NCBI GenBank assembly: GCA_038030265.1
Contig: CM075937.1
Coordinates: forward strand, 26,888,198 to 26,952,197
Direction: 5' to 3'
Source: Corythucha ciliata
Taxonomy: Eukaryota; Arthropoda; Insecta; Hemiptera; Tingidae
Length of the DNA: 64,000 bases
Part shown: one piece after another, positions 56,310 through 64,000 of the stretch
Layout of the letters: each line of letters starts with the position of its first letter
Numbering within the stretch: position 1 is the first letter of the stretch
Notes under the pieces: generated by a model
Told to the model about the DNA's origin: nothing
Seen by the model: the letters and a program-made list of their open reading frames with translations, nothing else
The model's database searches: none
Made by a program: the position numbers and the translations under genes

Positions 56310-56545
56310 AAGAAAATTGTGCGCTCTTTCGAATGACCCATATGCAATTAGTTTTGACCTAGAATTGATTCTGGAGCGGCCGGGAGCAAGTATTTCAAAA
56401 AAATATAGCCCCACGAAAAAATTAAAGATGGTGGAATTCATAGCGTTTTCCATTCAATGCAATAAACTAGTGTGGTGTAAGTCCACCCGTGTTTCCACCC
56501 GTCCTCTCAGAATTGAAACATATGTTAATGGAGAGGACGCTGCAC
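56310..56545. repeat. Repeat ending in the conserved hairpin (copy 3 of 3)
   Basis: 'gcgctctttcgaatgaccc', 'atagcgttttccattcaatgc' and TTTCCACCCGTCCTCTCAG / GGAGAGGAC at 56492-56540 follow the same order as in 26510-26825. The right hairpin arm breaks off after GAGAGGAC. Confidence 0.65.
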
Positions 56546-57009
56546 TACACTTGTGTAGTGAGTTGAATGGAAATCGCTAAAAGTTTTAGTGGGTAAGAAC
56601 CCCACACTCCCTAGGGAACCAGTACCCCCGGGGGTCTTTTGAAGATTTTCCACAGCCCGGAAAAAAAAAAAATTTCGCTCCGACAGCTGGCGGTCGGAAA
56701 GAGTGCATTTCATTCCGTATACGGATACCCTAAGCCGTCCCAGAAGTAATAATTTTGATACCATAATTTGTTTCATTAACCCGAACTTCTTCCTCTATCT
56801 TCACCACCCTCTCTTCAAAAATGTCGAAAAGTTGTATCAGTTGTATTCGATCTTACAAACAGTGAAGGTGACAGAGTCCGACTTGTCTTCCTATATCTAC
56901 AACGCCCATTGCTCTACAACGAAACTATTCGCAGAGAAGTTTTTTAATTTATTTAATTTTAACGTAGATCTAACGTTTACGTATACTGTAAATATTATCT
57001 AGAAGTTTT

Positions 57010-58121
57010 AGTGCATTTCATTCAAAAAATGCACTATTGGTCTCGCCCTGATGGTCGCACATATATGTTGTGATACTTTTTTTTCACGTTTCAGAACCCC
57101 TAGAACACGAATCCGAGGTCGGTTCGATTTGCTATATATATATTTATATATATTTATGGCCCCTCGCTTGTTAGCACGATCACGGTCGCAATTTTTGACT
57201 TAGGGCAACCACATTTGGTCTAAAAATCAATAGCGTGAATATCTCGGACGAGTTCGTGATCCAGATGAATCGGTCCACGGGAACGGTGTGAAAGAGGGGT
57301 TTGAATTAGTTGAAAATTCGCTACCGCACGGCTGTTGCTGCAATTGCCCCCAAAATTGACACGAGTAATGAGAAATGAACGCGCTTTCGTATGAGACCCT
57401 TGTGAACCAAATCCGTTGATATGGCAGGGGAGTTCTCGGCGGAGGGGAGCTATTAAATTAACGCTATGCCTTACTGGACCACCCAATTACCAAAAAATTT
57501 CATTGACACTGAATTTTGAGCCGTCTCTTTTATTTGATTTGCCTACAGCCTAATAAATATTGAGTAAAAAATCCTGAGGTGGGCCAAAAAGGGAGGAACA
57601 AAAAAAAATTTAAAAAAAATTGTTTCGGATTCGAACCCAGGCACTCCGCATTGCGCAATGGTGAAATTGTGACATGCCATTTAACCTAATTTAACTGATC
57701 TGAAAATTAACGTAACCTGAAAAAAGTTTTGTTCCGACAGCAGCCTGTCGGGAAAAGTGAATTTCATTCATGCGACAATCGAGTCAAACCTCATAAGTTA
57801 GAACGAAATCAATCAATTATGAATGAAATTTAGGCCGGGATAAAGATTTTAATTGCAAATAACTCCTCTAACAAGAGTCCACCTTCCCATATCGTATAGG
57901 CAACCAAACCGACTGTGTTTCATTTTCATCATTTTGTTCCCCCTCAGTTGGTGCCAAAAAAAGGGGCCTGCGGTAAAAAGAAACACGATTTTATGATTTT
58001 GACTTTCTATACCACGGCCTAAATGTGATTCATAGTTGATTGATTTCGTTCTAACTTATGAGGTTTGACTCGATTGTCGCATGAATGAAATGCACTTTTC
58101 CCGACAGGCTGCTGTCGGAAC
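57010..58121. mobile_element. 1.1-kb repeat unit, copy 1
   Basis: It starts AGTGCATTTCATTC with a small hairpin (GCATTTCATTCaaaaAATGC), carries an (AT)n tract, and ends GAATGAAATGCACTT...GACAGGCTGCTGTCGGAAC, so the extreme ends are inverted. The right third (57733-58121) is itself an inverted-repeat block with arms of ~105 bp beginning GTTCCGACAGCAGCCTGTCG. On the minus strand a B-box-like GGTTCGAATCC lies at about 57628-57638, next to a poly(A/T) stretch. An 88-codon minus-strand frame (57220-57486) is kept in copy 2, but I find no protein family for it. Confidence 0.85.
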
Positions 58122-58144
58122 TTTTAGAATTTATTATTATTATT

Positions 58145-59255
58145 AGTGCATTTCATTCCAAAAATGCACTATTGGTCTCGCCCTGATGGTCGCACATATG
58201 GGTTGTGATACTTTTTTTTCACGTTTCAGAACCCCTAGAACACGAATCCGAGGTCGGTTCGATTTGATATATATATATATATATATATTATGGCCCCTCG
58301 CTTGTTAGCACGATCACGGTCGCAATTTTTGACTTAGGGCAACCAAATTTGGTCTAAAAATCAATAGCGTGAATATCTCGGACGAGTTCGTGATCCAGAT
58401 GAATCGGTCCACGGGAACGGTGTAAAAGAGGGGTTTGAATTAGTTGAAAATTCGCTACCGCACGGCTGTTGCTGCAATTGCCCCCAAAATTGACACGAGT
58501 AATGAAAAATGAACGCGCTTTCGTATGAGACCCTAGTGAACCAAATCCGTTGATATGGCAGGGGAGTTCTCGGCGGAGGGGAGCTATTAAATTAACGCTA
58601 TGCCTTACTGGACCACCCAATTACCAAATAATTTCATTGACATTGTATTTTGAGCCGTCTCTTTTATTTTATTTGCCCACAGCCTAATAAATCTTGAGTA
58701 AAAAATTCCGAGGTGGGCCAAAAAGGGAGGAACAAAAAAAAATTTTTTTTTAAATTGTTTCGGATTCGAACCCAGGCACTCCGCAATGGTGAAATTGTGA
58801 CATACCATTTAACCTAATGTAACTGATCTGAAAATTAACGTAATCTGAAAAAAGTTTTGTTCCGACAGCAGCCTGTCGGGAGAAGTGCATTTCATTCATG
58901 CGACAATCGAGTCAAACCTCATAAGTTAGAACGATATCAATCAATTATGAATTAAATTTAGGCCGGAATAAAGATTTTAATTGCAAATAACTCCTCTAAC
59001 AAGAGTCCGCCTTCCCATATCGTATAGGCAACCAAACCGACTCTGTTTCATTTTTCATTTTCATCATTTTATTCCCCCTCAGTAGGTGCCAAAAAAGGAG
59101 CCTGCGGTAAAAAGAAACACGATTTTATGATTTTGACTTTCTATACCACGGCCTAAATGTCATTCATAATTGATTGATATCGTTCTAACTTATGAGGTTT
59201 GACTCGATTGTCGCATGAATGAAATGCACTTCTCCCGACAGGCTGCTGTCGGAAC
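58145..59255. mobile_element. 1.1-kb repeat unit, copy 2
   Basis: It is arranged head-to-tail with copy 1 after a 23-bp spacer and is nearly identical in sequence. The main differences are the length of the (TA)n tract (58267-58288), a short deletion by the B-box-like motif, and scattered single bases. A more diverged third start lies at 59617 and is split by the foldback element at 59747. Its continuation ('tatggccgttttcttgttagcacga') appears at 61240. Confidence 0.88.
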
Positions 59256-59616
59256 AAAATTTTTTTTTCTCTCTCTTCTCATTTTTTTTTCTACGCACAC
59301 CGTTCACTTTAGAAAATGAACGGCAAAACGGCCGATGGCCGAAATGTACCACCCGATAAGAGTAAGCAGGTGACAAACAGCAAAAATTCATCCGATGCAG
59401 AAAATATGGAAGTAGGAGATGTAAATACGCGCGGGGTCGCGCTAATCCGAACCCTAGGTACTCCGAACGACGCGGTAATCGTGGTCGACGCGGTCACCCT
59501 TCCTCCACCCTCTCTCTGACTCTCCTCTCTCCAACTCGGAACGATTCTTGGAACTTCGACTACTGTTTTTCACAGCTCCTCAGTTTTTACTTTCTACCAG
59601 TTTTTTCTTCCTTTTA
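59256..59616. other. Spacer with a small unrecognised open frame
   Basis: An ATG frame of 67 codons (59316-59519) encodes a hydrophilic stretch (SKNSSDAENMEVGDV), then ALIRTLGTPNDAVIVVDAV. It could be a stray exon. No splice partner or family is seen, so it is not called as a gene. Confidence 0.3.
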
Positions 59617-59746
59617 GTGCATTTCATTCTGAAAAATGCACTATTGGTCTCGTCGTGATGGTGGCAAACATGGGTCATGTCATGTTTTTTTCACGTTTCA
59701 GAACCTCTAGAACACGAATTCAGTGGTTTCGGAATTCATATATATA

Positions 59747-61232
59747 TACAGGGTGTTTCAGGAGGATTCGGCAATACTTGCACATGTTGTACTACTAAGT
59801 AGGGCGAACCAAAATTACTACATGGACATAAGGTCGCAAACGCTTCGTTTCACAGTTACTGAGAATTTTGTGGTTTTTAAGCCCAACCACCTCTTTCCCA
59901 CAAAAAGTGGTTTTAACGGGCAAACCGTTCAAGATGGAACAAAATGAATTAAATTTCTGAAAAGAGCGCAAAATTTCACATTAGAAAATCTGTAAATAAC
60001 ACGCCATAATTGTCTTTAAGTACGTCTAGTTATTCTTTGAAACAACGAAAAAGTGTGACTTGGAATTTTCGTGTTTCTTTCAGAGGAGAATTTTGCTCAT
60101 TCCATAGTGGGACGGATATTGCTACGCTTCTGTAAAAACATGCCCATTTTGTAAGCTTTCAAATGACTTAAAAACAATTTCAAATTGGTTGGATTTTTAC
60201 TGAGATATCACACTAAACGTTCGGGAAACCAGTGAAAACCGTCAAAATAAGCCTCATTGTGCCTACTAGGGGAACATTTTTTTCAGACATCACAATCACC
60301 CCATGTTACAAAGTAATGAACTAATAATGAAAAAACAATGGTCAATGTCAATGAACATCATCCCCTCCCCACCACTTCCATAAGCAAATAATTGTTTAAA
60401 ATTATCTGATCAGTTTCGTACTAGCTCGTCATCCGTCACCATTTCTCAGGCGTTTTCGAATGGCAATTGCGTTTATTCACGCGTATGGTGTGAATTTTTA
60501 CCAGAAAAAACAATTTTGAATTAAAATAATAAATTATGGAAGGCAAACTGTCAACCAATTCCGAACGATTATTTCATAGTATGAGCGGAGTGGATGGGTG
60601 GGGGTGATCATGATCGGTATGAATCATTGATTTTTCTGAAATTATTTTGATCCATGAACCTCAATGAGGTGATTGTGATGTCTGAAAAAAATGTTCCCCG
60701 ATGTTTTCCTAGTGGGTGCAATGTGGCTTATTTCGACAATTTTCGCCGATTTCCCGATCCTTTAGTGGTGTGATATCTCAGTAAAAATCCAACCAATTTC
60801 AAATTTTCTTACGTAATTGGAAAGCTTACAAAATGGGCATGTTTTTACAATACCGTAACAATATCCGACCCACTACGGATTGAGCGTAATTCAGCTCTGA
60901 ATGAAACACAAAAATTCAATGTCACACTTTTTCATTTTTCCAAAAAATAACTAGACGTACTTAAAGAAATTATGGCGTGTTATTCTTAGGTTTTCTAAAG
61001 TCAAATTTTGCGCTCTTTTCAGAAATGTAATTCATTTTGTTCTACCTTGAACGGCTAGACCGTTAAAAAAGCTTTTCTGGGGAAAGAGGTGGTTTGGCTT
61101 AAAAAACTCAAAATTCTCTGTAACTCTGAAACGAAGCGTTTGCGACCCTATGTCCACATAGTAATTTTGGTTCGCCTTACTTAGTAGTACACCATGTGCA
61201 AGTATTGCCGCATCCTCCTGAAACACCCTGTA
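59747..61232. mobile_element. 1.49-kb foldback element, TACAGGGTGTTTCAGG ends
   Basis: The arms of about 550-570 bp (59747-60300 and 60660-61232) are inverted repeats with moderate divergence. They share TACAGGGTGTTTCAGGAGGA, 'ttggttcgcc', 'acgaagcgtttgcgacc'-type and 'aacatgcccattttgtaagctttc' blocks. The spacer is about 360 bp. The element sits in the (TA)n tract of a diverged copy of the 1.1-kb repeat, with TA at both borders. No intact frame is present. Confidence 0.85.
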
Positions 61233-61239
61233 TATAATA

Positions 61240-61615
61240 CTATGGCCGTTTTCTTGTTAGCACGATAACTCTCGAAGAAATTAGTTTAGCGGAACGCGCT
61301 TTGGCACAAAAATCAGTAGTCATAAGACACCGGTCGGTATTGCATTTGGGCCAAATCGGTCAAGGTGGAGGGGGGGGGGGAAATCGGGCTTGAAGTCGTC
61401 AAAAAATCACTAAAAATCACCAGTTGATTCTAGAAGCAACATATTCGGTACGTATACTCCATGTTAGACTAGCCTTTGATTCCCATTTTAATTTTTTGAA
61501 AAAGTTGAGGGGGAGGGAGTGGTGCCCCCAGGGTGGAAGTAAGTGTGTGGTCTTGTTAGCACGATAACTCTCGTAGAAATTACCGGAAAAAATTGCCGGA
61601 GCGAAATTTTTTTTT
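61240..61615. repeat. Remnants of the 1.1-kb repeat and of the 5.1-kb tandem repeat
   Basis: 'tatggccgttttcttgttagcacgataactctcg' is the continuation of the interrupted repeat. From about 61325 ('ggtcggtattgcatttgggccaaatcgg') the sequence parallels 5140-5290, including 'ggttgattctagaa'. 'cttgttagcacgataactctcgtagaaatta' recurs at 61553. Confidence 0.6.
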
Positions 61616-61627
61616 CTTAATTCCGTG

Positions 61628-61735
61628 ATGGCTCCTCGTAAACACGTAACTTTGACTCTCAAACAAAAATCCGAAATACTCAGCCTGCTAGAAAAAGGAA
61701 CAAGCTACAGTTTTATTGCAACGCAGTTATTTTTC
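61628..61735 (+). pseudogene. Pogo/Tigger-type DNA-binding domain fragment
   Basis: ATG at 61628 opens MAPRKHVTLTLKQKSEIL, SLLEKGTSYSFIATQL, which is the first helix-turn-helix of the CENP-B/pogo (psq-like) domain found at the N-terminus of pogo and Tigger transposases. The resemblance stops at about residue 35, where the frame runs into unrelated sequence with no second helix block or transposase core. It is likely a 5' truncated relic or a dead-end exon. Confidence 0.7.
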
Positions 61736-62613
61736 AAAGTTCTTCTTCGCGCACCATTCACCTCGCTGGATATACGTTTTTTCATCCCTTCAACGCACTT
61801 CTTTTTACCTTACCACAACACTATTATTTGTCAGAATGGGAATGTAAAATGTATGTTTTGTACTCTTTCACGAGGGGCCAGTTTTCTCCGGCATCACACT
61901 ACCCCCCCCCCCCTTCGCCATACCTATCCTATCATCATGCGCCCACAACAGAGGGTGTATGGATGAGAGATGAGAATGGGACACGCGAACTGTGTACAAG
62001 AAAGGTGAACGTGCTCGTGGGGTCGGGGTCGGTAAGAGGTGGGTGTGCTTCGTTCCGTTTTTGTCCAGCACTAATGGACAGACCCCCGCCGTACACTAAT
62101 GTATAACGCTTTTGACCCTTCAAGTTCTACCAAACGATCTTCGTCTCTCTCCTTGAAAGAGAAGGGTAGCGACTAGTGAGCCCTGAGAGGAATGAGGAAA
62201 AGTAAACTTGTGCGCGAGGTTTGTTGGGATTGTGAAAGGGTTATGATGAGGGGAGGGGGGCAATGATCCGACCACAAAAGCAACAAACAAACTACCCTTC
62301 ACTTCTCACACTTGGTATGATTTATGCTTATTCCCTTTCAAAGGTTAAAATGTATCCAATTAATACAATACTATTTCTCCAAATTTCGTTTGAAAGGAAG
62401 AAACTGTAATGATGAATTTATAATCTGCCTCGTGATAAAAATAATATTCCTGGTATTCGGAAGGATGACCTTTAGAACAGATTAACGGGAAATTTATTTG
62501 GGATAAAATATTGTTGCCTTCGGTAGTTTCAACCAGTTCTCATCAGCGACTGTTAATCTATTCAATTTTGAGCAAAAAGCTATAAAATACTACTATAAAC
62601 AAATGAAATAAAA
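61736..62613. other. Upstream of the glycoprotein gene; nothing recognised
   Basis: There is a C-run at 61904-61914 and several overlapping short frames without motifs. A promoter for the gene at 62614 is expected here, but no convincing TATA or initiator was fixed. Confidence 0.4.
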
Positions 62614-63563
62614 ATGAGGGTTTCTCCGCGGCTTTTCATTTTTCTAACGGCTACCGCTCTCAGTTCTGCCTCACTTTTCTCAGGGGTGAGCTTTTCCATC
62701 GCCCTGCTCTCAATCAATGGAACCAACTAAGGTAAAATTTATTTCGCAGGTTAGTTTCAAGCCACGACCACCACACTCAAATGCGACAATTTTAAGTTTG
62801 TCACCGATTTTACCACCGAACAACCATACGACGAGGGTGAATAGCAGCGTTCCATTCACATCTTCTAACCACGTAGTTGGCAACTGGACAAGAGTGAGCA
62901 CACTTTCTTCCCTTTTTTACCCATTTCTCAGCTGTTAATACAGTGGTGAAACTTTGTTCTGTTAGGTGAATTTCAAGCCCCGACCACATCATTACAATCG
63001 AACGGTGAACGGTAGTCTGTCACGACATTCTAACGGTCACGTGACCACAGACAATGATAGGTTAGTTTTTCCTGATGGTAATCACGACGACTCGGCGTTT
63101 ATGAATCAAAATCACGTCGGAAATGGGACTAAAGTGAGGACCATCCCCCCCTCCCCAATGCAACAAACCCGTATACAAACAAGTGACAAATTTATATTTT
63201 AAGGAACAATTTAAACAACGGTTGAATCACCCTGATTGGACTGGTGCCACGAGTTTATCCTCGCATTGGAACAACCACACGGTGCAAAGCAACGGCAGTG
63301 GCATTTTTTCTGACAATCAGACGACGCTGTCAAAACAAAACCACGTGGGTAGTAATTGGACACGAATGAGTGATCCCTCTTCGCCGCTTCTGTCAGTCAA
63401 TCATAACGTCACAGGCAATAATACGCTAGCGCAAACGCAACATGCCGCCCAGAATAATGGAACAGACGATAAAGCGGGTCAACGACGAGTCATAGGCGCT
63501 GCCCCACGCTGTCCAGTTGGTAAACTCATGGACGACACGGGTAAATGCCGAGATCCAATGTGA
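62614..63563 (+). CDS. Secreted, sequon-rich protein built from look-alike exons, 247 aa
   Basis: Exons are 62614-62685, 62750-62893, 62966-63133 and 63204-63563 (TGA). Introns are 64, 72 and 70 bp, all GT-AG and all phase 0. Exon 1 is a signal peptide (MRVSPRLFIFLTATALSSAS). Exons 2, 3 and the first half of 4 are variants of one module. They open VSFKPRPPHSNAT, VNFKPRPHHYNRT and EQFKQRLNHPDWT, and close SSNHVVGNWTR, NQNHVGNGTK and KQNHVGSNWTR. There are 14 N-X-S/T sequons in about 223 mature residues. The C-terminus APRCPVGKLMDDTGKCRDPM holds the only two Cys, in the CP.G......GKCR pattern common at the end of small secreted insect proteins. AATAAA lies at 63698 and 63816. The role is unknown; secretion and heavy N-glycosylation are inferred. 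The small phase-0 exons would allow the module to be duplicated or skipped without a frameshift. Confidence 0.85.
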
Positions 63564-64000
63564 TGAGAGTTTGCGGTAGTTTCACGTGCGTTTCAAAAAT
63601 GTGTTACCTTCGACGCTTCGAAGAATACAAAAAAACAAAACAACAACAAAAAAACATTGGACAACCATACAGGACCCACTCGCAGCACCACCAATGGAAT
63701 AAATCAAAAAAAGAGATGTCTCTCCACTTTTTATTCGCAGCTTATACCGGTTTCAATGCCTCACCGCATCATCATCAGTAAGTCTAAGTACAACAAACAA
63801 TCAACAGTATTTTACAATAAAAACATATTTTCGGTCATTACAGTGACGTACCTTCAAAAACTAAACACATTCACAAGGTTGTTACACCTCGTCGTCAAGA
63901 AAACGTACTAATAAGAAAAACAAAAGTAAGTCGTACATTAGGCGGGGTCATTCTCCGTACCACCCTCTTGGTTAAACCTCGCATTTCGAGTAAACAATGA
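63564..64000. other. 3' flank of the glycoprotein gene
   Basis: AATAAA occurs at 63698 and 63816. No further gene is seen before the window ends. Confidence 0.5.

Noticed and set aside
57220..57486. 88-codon minus-strand frame as a gene (also 58354-58620)
   Set aside because: It is preserved in both tandem units, but the units are nearly identical anyway, and no family or start context supports it. It is kept as a finding only.
59316..59519. 67-codon frame as a gene
   Set aside because: It has an ATG and ordinary composition but no family, splice partner or regulatory context.

Overview
The window is animal nuclear DNA, most likely from an arthropod. The reasons are spliced genes with short GT-AG introns (about 55-120 bp, one of 244 bp), insect-style secreted proteins (a YGPP-repeat protein and a protein ending in a CP-G-K...GKCR motif), relics of P-element, pogo, MULE and Jockey transposons, and many MITEs. 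There are no operons, ribosome binding sites or prokaryotic features. Most of the 64 kb is repeats. Only about five loci look like host genes, and I assembled four of these exon by exon from reading frame, splice phase and family motifs.

Layout. 0.1-2.3 kb: a degenerate ~30-bp minisatellite broken up by nested inverted-repeat elements. 3.35-4.17 kb: the 3' half of an M17 (leucyl) aminopeptidase gene whose metal-binding signature is lost. 5.1-6.9 kb: ~125-bp tandem repeats with two MITEs, then a deletion derivative of a 1.1-kb repeat. 7.0-10.5 kb: a 3.46-kb hAT-like element filled with 20-bp and ~30-bp minisatellites and further nested insertions. 10.5-19 kb: mostly unassigned. 19.7-21.6 kb: a decayed P-element (THAP9-type) transposase beside a MITE fragment. 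21.96-24.43 kb: a complete ten-exon carboxylesterase gene on the minus strand. 25-30 kb: foldback elements, MITEs and a minisatellite. 34.5-36.8 kb: a broken Jockey-type LINE. 37.4-37.8 kb: a MULE transposase relic. 38.7-41 kb: a hAT-like element with a second hAT-like element inside it, each carrying a different minisatellite. 44.9-48.6 kb: the YGPP-repeat gene. 49.9-51.3 kb: three elements nested in one another. 51.7-52.6 kb: a two-exon coiled-coil gene. 53.3-53.85 kb: a SINE built from three tRNA-like modules with a perfect 14-bp target duplication. 54.1-54.7 kb: a further hAT-like element with an 8-bp duplication. 57.0-59.3 kb: two tandem copies of a 1.1-kb repeat. 59.7-61.2 kb: a 1.49-kb foldback. 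61.6 kb: a pogo-type DNA-binding fragment. 62.6-63.6 kb: a four-exon gene for a secreted protein with 14 N-glycosylation sequons.

The genes do not form a pathway. The strongest new signals are the hAT-like elements that carry minisatellite arrays, the three-module tRNA SINE, the glycoprotein gene made of look-alike exons, and a MITE family that carries palindromic CRE-type sites (TGACGTCA). Splice models and family calls come from reading the sequence only. No alignment or transcript was available.
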